Shown piece by piece: positions 1-8,133 of a stretch of DNA of 64,000 bases. The DNA is from Bradyrhizobium liaoningense. GTDB taxonomy: Bacteria > Pseudomonadota > Alphaproteobacteria > Rhizobiales > Xanthobacteraceae. The notes beneath the pieces are model-generated. The model searched no databases. It was not told where the DNA came from and was given only the letters and a program-made list of their open reading frames with translations. A program made the translations under genes and the position numbers. The stretch is taken from the NCBI RefSeq assembly GCF_018130825.1, contig NZ_JAFCJS010000004.1:310001-374000 (forward strand), given 5' to 3'. How positions within the stretch are numbered: position 1 is the stretch's first letter; every line of letters begins with the position of its first letter.

Positions 1-595
1 ACATGTAGGCGTAGCTGAAGCATCTGTGCTCGGCCAGATGCATCGGATGCGTCGGGCGGCCGTGACGCTTGAGATAGGACGGCGCGGCCACCGTGAAGCG
101 CGGCATGGTGAACAGCCGGCGCGCGATCAGCGAGGAGTCCGGCAGCCGCGCGATCCGCACCGCCATGTCGAACCCCTCGCCGATCAGATCCACGGTCGCA
201 TCGCTCAGATGCAGATCGACCGAGACTTCCGGATAGGCCTCGAAGAACTCCGGCAGCAGCGGCGCCACGGCCTTGATGCCGAATGTCATGGGCACGGCGA
301 GCCGCACCAGGCCGCGCGGCGCCACCGACTGCGCCAGCGCCTCGTTCTCGGCCGCCTCGCCGTCGGCGAGCAGGCGCGTCGCGCGGTCGGCAAGCTTGTG
401 GCCGGCATCGGTCAGCGCGAGGCGGCGCGAGGTGCGGTTGAACAGGCGGGCGCCGAGCCGCTCCTCCAGCCGGGTCACTGCCTTCGAGACCGTCGCCTTG
501 GACATCGTCAGCTCGCTCGCGGCCCCCGCAAACGACCGTAATTCCACGACTTTTGCGAAGATCGCGAGCGCCTCGAAATCGGGGAGTTTTGCCAT
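1..595 (-). CDS. LysR-family transcriptional regulator, C-terminus cut by window edge
   Basis: Reading back from the ATG at 593-595 gives an uninterrupted frame of 198 codons to the window edge. It begins MAKLPDFEALAIFAKVV and carries a LysR winged helix-turn-helix (MSKATVSKAVTRLEERLG, about residues 30-47, then RLFNRTSRRLALTDAG). The start of the substrate-binding domain follows (PRGLVRLAVPMTFG). Full-length family members have about 300 residues, so roughly 100 are missing. It is transcribed divergently from the SDR-pirin-wrbA operon across a 119-bp gap, the usual layout for a LysR protein controlling its neighbour. The ligand cannot be told. Confidence 0.9.
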   Translation of the reverse strand, partial: MAKLPDFEALAIFAKVVELRSFAGAASELTMSKATVSKAVTRLEERLGARLFNRTSRRLALTDAGHKLADRATRLLADGEAAENEALAQSVAPRGLVRLAVPMTFGIKAVAPLLPEFFEAYPEVSVDLHLSDATVDLIGEGFDMAVRIARLPDSSLIARRLFTMPRFTVAAPSYLKRHGRPTHPMHLAEHRCFSYAYM

Positions 596-623
596 GGGAG
601 CCGATCCAATCGGGGTATTTAAG

Positions 624-638
624 GAAACAATGCGTTTC
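624..638. promoter_or_regulatory. Candidate LysR operator dyad
   Basis: GAAAC-aatgc-GTTTC is a perfect 5-bp inverted repeat in the gap between the LysR gene and the SDR gene. A further GTTTC lies at 643-647. The position about 30 bp upstream of the LysR start and 77 bp upstream of the SDR start fits a shared operator. Binding is inferred. Confidence 0.35.
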
Positions 639-714
639 AACAGTTTCTATTTCTATACCACAGGCGGAGGCTTATCCAAGGGTCAATCGCAAACCCACGG
701 AATGGAGAAATCCA

Positions 715-1467
715 ATGACCAAGAAGCTTTCAGGCAAGGTTGCCCTCGTCACCGGCGGCTCGCGCGGCATCGGCGCGGCCTCCGCCCGCGCACTCGCCGA
801 TCAAGGCGCTGATGTCGCGATCAGCTATGTCGCCTCGCCCGACAAGGCGGAGGCCGTCGTCGCCGAGCTGAAGGCGAAGGGCGTCAAGGCGCGCGCGTTT
901 AGGGCTGACCAGGCTTCGGCAAAGGATGTGACGCAGCTCGTCAACGATGTCGCCAGGGAATTCGGCCATCTCGACATCCTCGTCAACAATGCCGGCGTCG
1001 CCGCCGGCGGCGCGACCGACGATGCCAATGCAGATACAGACGCGCTGGCGCGCCAGGACCAGGTCAACGTGCATGGCGTGATCGCGGCGATCCGCGCGGC
1101 CTCGCAGTTGATGGGTGAAGGCGGCCGCATCGTTACCGTGGGCTCGATGCTCGCAGACCGCGCCTCGTTCCCGGGCCTTGCCGACTACGTCGCCACCAAG
1201 GCGGCCGTCGTCGGCTACACCAAGGGTGCGGCGCGCGACCTCGGACCGCGCGGCATCACGGTCAACGTGGTGCAGCCCGGCTCGATCAACACCGACATGA
1301 ACCCGGACGACGACCGCGACTTCGCGGAAGCCCAGCGCAAGCAGCACGCGCTGCAGCGCTTCGGCCGCCCAGAGGAAGTCGCCGCAGGCGTGGTCTTCCT
1401 CGCAAGCCCGGAAGCCTCCTTCGTCACCGGCACGGTGCTCAATGTCGACGGCGGGTTCGGCGCCTGA
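715..1467 (+). CDS. SDR-family NAD(P)-dependent oxidoreductase
   Basis: A 250-residue classical short-chain dehydrogenase. The Rossmann motif TGGSRGIG is at residues 13-20, NNAGVA lies mid-protein, and the YVATK active-site Tyr-Lys pair follows a serine strand (VTVGSM). It ends in the usual VTGTVLNVDGGFGA. I chose the ATG at 715 because GGAG lies just upstream and the longer frame back to 553 runs into the regulator gap. It is the first gene of an apparent operon with pirin (37-bp gap) and wrbA. The substrate is unknown; FabG-like carbonyl reduction is the general reaction. Confidence 0.93.
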   Translation: MTKKLSGKVALVTGGSRGIGAASARALADQGADVAISYVASPDKAEAVVAELKAKGVKARAFRADQASAKDVTQLVNDVAREFGHLDILVNNAGVAAGGATDDANADTDALARQDQVNVHGVIAAIRAASQLMGEGGRIVTVGSMLADRASFPGLADYVATKAAVVGYTKGAARDLGPRGITVNVVQPGSINTDMNPDDDRDFAEAQRKQHALQRFGRPEEVAAGVVFLASPEASFVTGTVLNVDGGFGA

Positions 1468-1504
1468 ACAAGGCGCCACTCGTCCAACCCAGGGAATCAC
1501 GAAG

Positions 1505-2203
1505 ATGATCGAACTCAGACCTTTCAATAAACTCGGCGGCGCCGACCACGGCTGGCTCAAGGCCAAGCACCATTTCTCCTTCGCAAGCCATTATGACCCG
1601 AACAACATGGGTCATGGCGCCTTGCGGGTGTGGAACGACGACGAGATCGCGCCGAACACCGGCTTTCCCGCCCATCCCCACGCCAACATGGAGATCATCA
1701 CCTATGTGCGCGAGGGCGCGATCACCCACCAGGACAGCCTCGGCAATGAGGGGCGGACTGAAGCGGGCGACGTGCAGGTGATGAGCGCCGGCAGCGGCAT
1801 CCGCCACTCCGAGTACAATCTCGAGCCGACCCAGACGCGGATCTTCCAGATCTGGATCGAGCCGACCACGCGCGGGGGCCAGCCGACGTGGGGCTCAAAG
1901 CCTTTCCCGAGGGCCGACCGCTCCGGCAAGCTCGTCACCATCGCGAGCGGCATCGAAGGCGACACCGACGCACTGCCGATCCGCGCCGACGCGCGGGTGC
2001 TCGCCACCACGCTGAAGGCGGGCGAGAGCGCGGAGTACGAGCCGCAGAAGTCGCGGCACCTTTATCTGGTGCCCGCGGCGGGTTCCGTCGAGATCAACGG
2101 CGTGCGCGTCAACGCCCGCGATGGCGCTGCGATCCGCGACGAGGATCGGCTGAAGATCACCGCGCTCGAAGACTCCGAGCTCGTGCTCGTCGACGCGGCT
2201 TAA
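1505..2203 (+). CDS. Pirin family protein
   Basis: A 232-residue bicupin of the pirin/YhaK type. The N-terminal cupin holds the metal-site signature HPHANMEIITYV (about residue 58 on) and SAGSGIRHSEYN (about residue 97). The C-terminal half is a second, degenerate cupin. Some pirins act as quercetinases and others as redox-responsive cofactors; this one cannot be assigned. Its place between an SDR and a WrbA-type quinone reductase suggests a role in quinone or electrophile stress. The ATG at 1505 was chosen because it follows GAAG and starts the conserved MIELRPFNKLGG. Confidence 0.93.
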   Translation: MIELRPFNKLGGADHGWLKAKHHFSFASHYDPNNMGHGALRVWNDDEIAPNTGFPAHPHANMEIITYVREGAITHQDSLGNEGRTEAGDVQVMSAGSGIRHSEYNLEPTQTRIFQIWIEPTTRGGQPTWGSKPFPRADRSGKLVTIASGIEGDTDALPIRADARVLATTLKAGESAEYEPQKSRHLYLVPAAGSVEINGVRVNARDGAAIRDEDRLKITALEDSELVLVDAA

Positions 2204-2249
2204 CGATCCAAACGACCAATCACCTTAGCAATCCCAACGGAAACCACAC

Positions 2250-2849
2250 ATGACCAAAGTTCTCGTCCTCTATTATTCCGCTTATGGCCACATCGAGGCG
2301 ATGGCCAATGCCGTCGCCGAAGGTGCGCGCGAGGCCGGCGCCACCGTCGACATCAAGCGCGTGCCCGAGCTGGTGCCGGCCGAGGTCGCAAAAGCCTCCT
2401 ACTACAAGGTTGACCAAGCTGCGCCGGTCGCCAAGGTCGAGGACCTCGCCAATTACGACGCGATCATCGTCGGCACCGGCACCCGCTTCGGCCGCATGTC
2501 CTCGCAGATGGCTAACTTCTTGGACCAGGCCGGCGGGCTCTGGGCCAAGGGCGCGCTGCACGGCAAGGTCGGCGGCGCCTTCACCTCCAGCGCGACCCAG
2601 CATGGCGGCCAGGAGACGACGTTGTTCTCGATCATCACCAACCTGCTGCATTTCGGCATGGTCGTGGTCGGCCTGAACTACGGCTTTGCCGGCCAGATGA
2701 AGCTCGACGAGGTTACGGGCGGTGCGCCCTACGGCGCCACCACGATCACCGGCGGCGACGGCAGCCGCCAGCCCAGCGCGAACGAGCTCGCCGGCGCGCG
2801 CTATCAGGGCCGCCAGATCGCGGAGACCGCCAGGAAACTTCATGGCTGA
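2250..2849 (+). CDS. wrbA: NAD(P)H:quinone oxidoreductase, WrbA type
   Basis: A 199-residue flavodoxin-like protein starting MTKVLVLYYSAYGHIEAMA, whose YYSAYGH loop is the FMN phosphate-binding site. The typical WrbA features TRFGRMSSQMANFLDQ, GKVGGAFTSSATQHGGQE and PYGATTITGGDGSRQPS are all present. The family reduces quinones by two electrons to hydroquinones, avoiding semiquinone radicals. It is the last gene of the SDR-pirin-wrbA operon and is followed by a strong hairpin terminator. Confidence 0.97.
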   Translation: MTKVLVLYYSAYGHIEAMANAVAEGAREAGATVDIKRVPELVPAEVAKASYYKVDQAAPVAKVEDLANYDAIIVGTGTRFGRMSSQMANFLDQAGGLWAKGALHGKVGGAFTSSATQHGGQETTLFSIITNLLHFGMVVVGLNYGFAGQMKLDEVTGGAPYGATTITGGDGSRQPSANELAGARYQGRQIAETARKLHG

Positions 2850-2870
2850 GCTGCATGGCTGATGCGACAC

Positions 2871-2900
2871 GGGCGGCATTCTCATTCGGGAATGCCGCCC
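2871..2900 (+). terminator. Hairpin terminator after wrbA
   Basis: A perfect 11-bp stem (GGGCGGCATTC paired with GAATGCCGCCC) surrounds an 8-nt loop and is followed by a short pyrimidine-rich run (catctttcgt). It lies 21 bp after the wrbA stop. The U-tract is weak, so strength is uncertain. Confidence 0.75.
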
Positions 2901-3088
2901 CATCTTTCGTGCACGGAATATTTCACCTGAAGCGATACGAATGGCTTTCGAACTCTTGTTGATCGCGCAGATGATCCGCAAGCCTGCGCAGGCGCTGGCG
3001 CGGCGATGGTATTGCCGCAGCCTGTTCCGCGCCTCGCGCGGCCGGTTTCACTGCGCGGGGTGCACGGGATCGTGAGACGCGTTCCCCA

Positions 3089-3973
3089 TTACACTTGCGT
3101 GATGTCGGCGTGAGGCTGAACTAGCCCCGTCGGCATGGGCGCCGGCGCCGTCGACAGCCACCAGCCCTCGCCGGCAAACCAGCATGTCTCGTCGAGAGCG
3201 CCGTCTCGCCGCAGCGACTGCACGCTTTCCCATCCCTTTGCGAACGCCTCGGCCAGTCGCCGGGCGGCATCTTCATCCTGCAATCCCGCGCAGCCGATGA
3301 ACTGGGCGCGGCTGAGGAATTTCGCGGGCCAGATCGCGCCGTCATCCGGGCGCGTGATCATCAACATGCCGCCGAGCGTGCCTTCGGGCGCGAGCGGAAA
3401 CACCAGCCGTCCGCCGGGCCGCAGCGCCTCGAGCCATTCCGCAGCCGGCTGCGCCGCGCCCGCGCAGACATAGATCACGTCCGCAGCCGGCAGATCGGAG
3501 GCGATTCCCGAACGGTCGCGCACGTCGACATGAGCGACATCCTTGAGATTGTCGCGCGCAAGTCCCGCCAGGCGCTCGTCGATCTCGTAGGCATGAACGC
3601 GGCCCCCGGGGCCGACGAGATGCGCGAGGATCGCGGTGTAATAGCCGCTGCCCGCGCCGATCTGGATCACGGTCTCACCTTCCCTGACGGCGCAGCCGGT
3701 GAGCCAATAAGCATGTGCACTGGGCATGCCTATATTGAGGCCGCGCGCCGGATCCAGCGCGAGCAGCGCGTTCTGATAGAGGAAGGCGGGATCATCGTCA
3801 GGCGTGACCACATAGGGATGACCGCCGAGACAGATCGACCACGGCCCTGGTCCGACGAAAGGCTCGCGCCTGACGGTCCGGAAGGCCTCCTCAAGACGCG
3901 GATCCGCAGCTTTCGCCGCGGTGCAGATCAACTGCGCAAAGAATGCGCGATACTTTGCCGAACGATTGTCCAT
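3089..3973 (-). CDS. Protein-L-isoaspartate O-methyltransferase-like protein
   Basis: A 294-residue SAM-dependent methyltransferase of the PCMT family. Motif I is VIQIGAGSGYYTAILAHL near residue 115, followed by the acidic loop VHAYEIDERLAGLA. The C-terminal part (about residue 215 on) is longer than in canonical Pcm proteins of about 215 residues, so this may be a Pcm paralogue acting on another substrate. The start at 3973 is supported by GGAGG 6 nt upstream on the minus strand; the longer frame to 4006 has no ribosome site. It is monocistronic and convergent with the wrbA operon. Confidence 0.85.
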   Translation of the reverse strand: MDNRSAKYRAFFAQLICTAAKAADPRLEEAFRTVRREPFVGPGPWSICLGGHPYVVTPDDDPAFLYQNALLALDPARGLNIGMPSAHAYWLTGCAVREGETVIQIGAGSGYYTAILAHLVGPGGRVHAYEIDERLAGLARDNLKDVAHVDVRDRSGIASDLPAADVIYVCAGAAQPAAEWLEALRPGGRLVFPLAPEGTLGGMLMITRPDDGAIWPAKFLSRAQFIGCAGLQDEDAARRLAEAFAKGWESVQSLRRDGALDETCWFAGEGWWLSTAPAPMPTGLVQPHADITQV

Positions 3974-4073
3974 GTCGCCTCCGGGAAACCAAGGCGACGA
4001 TAACACAACGTGCGCGACAACCGGAAACTACGCAATCGCGGGCTTTGTGACGGCGCGGTGAGGTGGCCTCGCC

Positions 4074-4553
4074 TCAACTGCGCTCGATTTTCCTCCTGAC
4101 GAGGTCTTTGCCGATCGGCCGCGCCGGTTCGCTCCGCAGCACCAGCGAGGTCGTGACCGCGCCAAAGCCAGCGATGCGATCCACGATCGTCTCGAGGTCC
4201 TCCGGGGCAGGAACGAGCACCTTGAGCACGAAGCAGTCGTCGCCGGTGACGCGATGGACTTCGATGATGTGAGGAATCTCGCTGAACCGTTTGAGGCAGG
4301 TCTTGATGTGCTCGTGCGAGGTGCGCAGGCGCACCAACGCCATCAGGCCCAGCCCGAGGGCGCGCGGATTGATCCGGGCGCCGTAGCCTTCGATGATGCC
4401 GGCTTCCTCGAGCCGCTTGACGCGTTCGGACACAGCCGGCTGGGACAATCCGACGGAGCGGCCGAGCTCGGACAGCGGCACGCGCGCATTGGCCTGCAGC
4501 GCCTCGAGGATCTTCAGATCCTTGGCATCGATGCTTCCGAAGCGATCCAACAA
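4074..4553 (-). CDS. Lrp/AsnC-family transcriptional regulator
   Basis: An Lrp-type regulator. The helix-turn-helix (IDAKDLKILEALQ ... LSELGRSVGLSQPAVSERVKRLEEAG) is followed by a RAM/ligand domain (LMALVRLRTSHEHI ... VTGDDCFVLKVLVP). An ATG-started frame opens at 4613, but those 20 extra residues are atypical and lack a ribosome site. The TTG at 4551-4553, or the TTG next to it, follows AAGGGAGAG and leaves about 120 bp for divergent promoters, so I prefer it with moderate certainty. It may regulate the divergent hydrolase. Confidence 0.88.
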   Translation of the reverse strand: MLDRFGSIDAKDLKILEALQANARVPLSELGRSVGLSQPAVSERVKRLEEAGIIEGYGARINPRALGLGLMALVRLRTSHEHIKTCLKRFSEIPHIIEVHRVTGDDCFVLKVLVPAPEDLETIVDRIAGFGAVTTSLVLRSEPARPIGKDLVRRKIERS

Positions 4554-4672
4554 AACTCTCCCTTCCGCCTTGAGATCATCGGCAGATGGTCGATTCCGCC
4601 GATGACTTGCCATGTGATGCAGGACCGCGATCGGTCACACTGCGACGTCACCTCAGATATCACGGGACGTTC

Positions 4673-5212
4673 ATGCACGACATCATCACATTGCCGGGGC
4701 TCGGCGGCTCGGGAGACACCCATTGGCAGACGCTGTGGGAGCGCACTGATGCGCGCTTCACGCGCTTCCAGCCGGCGAGCTGGGATCAGCCGGATCTCGA
4801 CGACTGGGAGCAGGCCCTGGAGCGCGCGGTCGCGCGCTGCGCGAAGCCGCCTGTTGTGGTCGCCCATAGCCTCGCCTGCCTGCTGGTGGCGCACTGGGCC
4901 GCGCGCTTCCCCTCCGCGATTGCCGGCGCCTTTCTGGTCGCCCTGCCCGATCCGGATGGCGGCAATTTTCCCGCGGAGGCCGTGGCGTTCAAGCCGGTGC
5001 CGGACCATCCGCTGCGCTTTCCCTCGCTGATCGTCGCGAGCACGAATGATCCCTATGGAGCGCTCGAGGTAACACGGCGGCGAGCGCAGGCCTGGCAGTC
5101 CGGCCTGATCGTGGCGGGCGCCCTCGGCCACATCAATGCCACGAGCGCGCTCGGCGACTGGCCGCAAGGATGCGCGTTGCTCGACGCCTTTCGCGTGGGC
5201 CTTTCGAAGTAA
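4673..5212 (+). CDS. RBBP9/YdeN-family alpha/beta (serine) hydrolase
   Basis: A 179-residue small alpha/beta hydrolase. It shows the family start IITLPGLGGSGDTHWQTLWE, the nucleophile elbow VVAHSLACLL (Ser replacing the usual GxSxG context with AHSLA), the acid region IVASTNDPYG and the C-terminal His in GALGHINA. The family has esterase activity with mostly unknown natural substrates. It is transcribed divergently from the Lrp regulator and convergently, with a 21-bp gap, with the polysaccharide acyltransferase gene. Confidence 0.9.
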   Translation: MHDIITLPGLGGSGDTHWQTLWERTDARFTRFQPASWDQPDLDDWEQALERAVARCAKPPVVVAHSLACLLVAHWAARFPSAIAGAFLVALPDPDGGNFPAEAVAFKPVPDHPLRFPSLIVASTNDPYGALEVTRRRAQAWQSGLIVAGALGHINATSALGDWPQGCALLDAFRVGLSK

Positions 5213-5233
5213 CGGCGAAACGGGCGACGCCCG

Positions 5234-6367
5234 TCAGCGCGCCCCCTTGCCCATCGCCCGCGCCGCAAGAGCGGCGAGCCTGGGGTGACGGCGCAGGCCC
5301 TGCGCAGCGTGATCGCGCCAGGCAAAGGGTCGTCCGCGCCAGGACAGCGCCACGCTGGCATCGGTCAACGGCACCTGCTCGGCGCCAAACCGGCGCTTGT
5401 AGTCCTGATTGCCGACGCTGAGATCGAAGCGGCGCGCGCCCAGCGCATGCAGCGCTGCCATGGTGCGCTCGGTCACGAGCAGCCCCGGAGAAAAGTTCGC
5501 CCAGGTTTTGCCGGTATGACTGATGCGCAGCAGGAAATAGGTCGCGCCATGGCGGACGCCGAGCGTGGTCGCCGCGATGCCCTTGTCACAGACCAGGGCC
5601 GAGATGACGGCGTAGCCTTCAGCGACACCCCGGCGTGCCACCTCGCGATAGAATCGGGCGTGAACATCGTCGTTCAGGACGAACGGCGAGCCAAGCTGTC
5701 TCATCCGCTCCGCCTGCTGCAGGTCCATCACATCGAGGAATTCGTGCGCACGCCCGGCATCGGTGGCGATCTCGAACCGCGCATTGCCAAGGCGGCTGAA
5801 GACGCGCCAGCACCGCGGCATTTGCAGACGCCTGATCGAGGCCCGATAGGCTTCATAGTCGTCGCCGATGAGCACGAGGTTGCCGTTGACCGAGCAGGAT
5901 CCCGCGCGGCCGAGCGACACCAGCGGGTTCGGCCTGCCGGCGACCTGCGCCGGCATCTTCTTCAGCCGCAGCAGGTCGAAGCCGTCGGGCAAGGCGCGCA
6001 ACGCCTCGACCAGCGCCCTGCCGATCGCATCCATCGGCGCTGCATCGAGCGCCAGGATCGGCGCGTTGTTGTCGGAGACACCGAGATCGGCGAACTCGAC
6101 GATGCGGATGCCGCGCCTGACATGGCTGATCATCGGCACGACCGCGAGGTCCTTGCCGGTCGCGACATCGGAGATCACGGCGATCAGCGGCGCGACGTCG
6201 CCAAACGCTTCGTACCAGGCACCGAGCCAGTAACCATGCTGGAAAGCGGTGCGATGGCCGGCACTCAGGCGCGATGCGGCCTGCCGCCAGTCACGCACGA
6301 AATCGACTGCGATTCCCGACGTGCTGGACACAAGACCATCTGGTTGCTCGACGCTGAGAAACGTCAT
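5234..6367 (-). CDS. GNAT/FemAB-fold acyltransferase (BioF2-like, CelD type) of the polysaccharide cluster
   Basis: A 377-residue protein of the acetyltransferase_6/BioF2-like type. The N-terminal part contains FQHGYWLGAWYEAFG, and the C-terminal GNAT lobe reads ATTLGVRHGATYFLLRISH ... SPGLLVTERTMAALHALGARRFDLSVGNQDYKRRFG, the conserved core of this family. Such proteins modify exopolysaccharide sugars; the Caulobacter holdfast protein HfsK belongs to the same fold group. It lies downstream of, and in line with, the O-antigen ligase gene with a 120-bp gap. The acyl group and acceptor are unknown. Confidence 0.85.
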   Translation of the reverse strand: MTFLSVEQPDGLVSSTSGIAVDFVRDWRQAASRLSAGHRTAFQHGYWLGAWYEAFGDVAPLIAVISDVATGKDLAVVPMISHVRRGIRIVEFADLGVSDNNAPILALDAAPMDAIGRALVEALRALPDGFDLLRLKKMPAQVAGRPNPLVSLGRAGSCSVNGNLVLIGDDYEAYRASIRRLQMPRCWRVFSRLGNARFEIATDAGRAHEFLDVMDLQQAERMRQLGSPFVLNDDVHARFYREVARRGVAEGYAVISALVCDKGIAATTLGVRHGATYFLLRISHTGKTWANFSPGLLVTERTMAALHALGARRFDLSVGNQDYKRRFGAEQVPLTDASVALSWRGRPFAWRDHAAQGLRRHPRLAALAARAMGKGAR

Positions 6368-6487
6368 CCCGAGAACATATGATTACCGAATGTTTCGAGA
6401 TAGATTATGTTTTGCCGCAGACCACAAGTGACGTCGCTGCTTATCGTTAAGCACGTGCAACCACGGCGCCGCGACTGCGACAAGCTG

Positions 6488-7840
6488 TCAGCACTGGGGT
6501 TCCGTCTGGTCAACGCACTGGAACCTGGCGAGGAAGTGCAGGCCGGCGACCGCGAGGGCGAACATGAACCAGATCGGATTCTGCCGTTCGAGCAGGAAGG
6601 TCTCGGTGGCGCCGTAGTACAGGCCGAACAGCCAGACGGTCAGGAACAGCTTTGCCAGCGCGCCGCTGCGATTGTGAGCCTGGGCCGACTGGAAATTGCC
6701 GAGCGGTGCAAGCACGAAGACGAGGATCACCAACGCCAGCCCCGGAAGGCCGATGGTGACCGCGAGGTCGAGATAGGAGTTGTGGCTGTGCGCCGCTGAC
6801 GTCGCCCATTCGGAGCCCTGGGCGGTCTGCCGCGCGGAGACGTCGTCCCAGAACGCCGCATAGCCGTGGCCGATGATCGGCTTTTCGGCGACCGCCGCGA
6901 GCGCGAACTCCCAGATGGCGGAACGGCCGGTGAAGGTGGGATCGAGCGGAAGCAGCCGCGTCATCGCTCCGAGCGCCGGGCTCAGCACGCTGCCGACCGT
7001 CAGCAGGTTCATCACGATCAGCGGCACGAAGCAGATGAGCCGCTTCAGCCACAGGCTTCGCGTGACATAGACCAGCGAGGCCAGCGCGTAGATCGCAAGA
7101 CACAGCACCGAGGAGGTCTTGCCGCCGGTAAAGATCAGGAAGATGCCGGCGAGCGCGGCGATCGCCGGTCCCATCACAAACGACCCGACGGCGGACAGGT
7201 AGATGCCGACATAGACCAGGATGGTCATGACAGGCGAAGCCACGTTCTTGTGGCCGAAGCTGCCGCGCCAGTCGCCGGCGAGCTGCGGCTCGCTGACGTC
7301 GAGCGCGGTGTGGATCGAATATTGCGGGGCGAGGACAACACCGAGATAGCACAGCGCGAGCAGTGCGAGTGCGGCGGCGCCGAGACATAAATTGAAGCTG
7401 CGCTGCGTCGGCGGCAGGAGCGGCAGCAGCACGGCGAGCGAGGTCACGCTGGCCGCGAGCACGAAACGCTGGATCGAGACGCCGCGGCTCTCGGAGAAGA
7501 CGATGTTGATCATCAACCAGCCGACCAGACACACATGCAGCGGCGTCACCAAGCTCTTCAGCGCGGGTGCATCCGTGACCGCGACGAGCAGCACCGCGAC
7601 CGCAGCCAGCAGGCCCCAGGCGACGTAGGTGAGCGCCATGCGTCCGCCGACCACGGTCGCCGCGTCCTCGCTGCGCAGGTCGGGAAACGGATCGAGCGTC
7701 ACCAGGATGAGAAGCAGGGCCGCAATCGCGACGAGACAGCGCGCCGCCCGCACGGCATTCAACCCGGCAAGGCCGTCGCGCACGATGTGGCCGAGCGATG
7801 GGGCCTCGACGTCAGTCGTGTCAGCGGCGCTGCGATCCAT
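6488..7840 (-). CDS. O-antigen ligase / Wzy-type polysaccharide polymerase
   Basis: A 450-residue polytopic membrane protein with about 10-11 hydrophobic segments. The Wzy_C signature is at about residues 310-355: GHGYAAFWDD, then AAHSHNSYLDLAVTIGLPG. The large periplasmic loop with this His-Asn motif is typical of polymerases and ligases that join undecaprenyl-linked repeat units. It lies in the exopolysaccharide cluster, and a CtrA-like box sits 51 bp upstream of its start. Polymerase is more likely than LPS ligase because of the chain-length gene nearby, but motifs alone do not decide. Confidence 0.88.
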   Translation of the reverse strand: MDRSAADTTDVEAPSLGHIVRDGLAGLNAVRAARCLVAIAALLLILVTLDPFPDLRSEDAATVVGGRMALTYVAWGLLAAVAVLLVAVTDAPALKSLVTPLHVCLVGWLMINIVFSESRGVSIQRFVLAASVTSLAVLLPLLPPTQRSFNLCLGAAALALLALCYLGVVLAPQYSIHTALDVSEPQLAGDWRGSFGHKNVASPVMTILVYVGIYLSAVGSFVMGPAIAALAGIFLIFTGGKTSSVLCLAIYALASLVYVTRSLWLKRLICFVPLIVMNLLTVGSVLSPALGAMTRLLPLDPTFTGRSAIWEFALAAVAEKPIIGHGYAAFWDDVSARQTAQGSEWATSAAHSHNSYLDLAVTIGLPGLALVILVFVLAPLGNFQSAQAHNRSGALAKLFLTVWLFGLYYGATETFLLERQNPIWFMFALAVAGLHFLARFQCVDQTEPQC

Positions 7841-7890
7841 GGCTCAAGGCAGGTGGTGAAGCCGAAGCCTCAGCTCCTAGCTCATCCCCG

Positions 7891-7905
7891 TTAACCGTCC
7901 GTCAA
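7891..7905. promoter_or_regulatory. CtrA-like box (TTAA-N7-TCAA)
   Basis: TTAACCGTCCGTCAA differs at one half-site base from the alphaproteobacterial CtrA consensus TTAA-N7-TTAA. It lies 51 bp upstream of the divergent O-antigen ligase gene. Binding is inferred. Confidence 0.4.
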
Positions 7906-8104
7906 CCAGCACGCAGCTCTGCGGCCGCGCGGCCCTGTCGCACTCCTCCATATTTCTGCAAGGCTCGATGCCGACGACTTAACGTTACTCGACGAAACCG
8001 GCACCGCGCAGGCCTTGTCGGCAACGATTCGCCGGTAATGCGAGTATCATCCGCCGCCAAGTTTGCGATCGCTGAGCACTGGCAGCTCGCCAGATGCGCC
8101 CCGG

Positions 8105-8119
8105 TTAACAGATCATTAA
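8105..8119. promoter_or_regulatory. Perfect CtrA box (TTAA-N7-TTAA)
   Basis: TTAACAGATCATTAA matches the CtrA full-site consensus exactly. It lies just upstream of the GT2 glycosyltransferase gene; depending on the true start codon it is 15 or more bp away. Two TTAA half-sites at exact 7-nt spacing are rare in sequence this GC-rich. Confidence 0.5.
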
Positions 8120-8133
8120 AGACGAGCCGCCGC

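Noticed and set aside
2941..3075. Possible 44-codon gene on the plus strand
   Set aside because: There is no ribosome site and no recognisable motif, and it lies just after the wrbA terminator in a gap between convergent genes.
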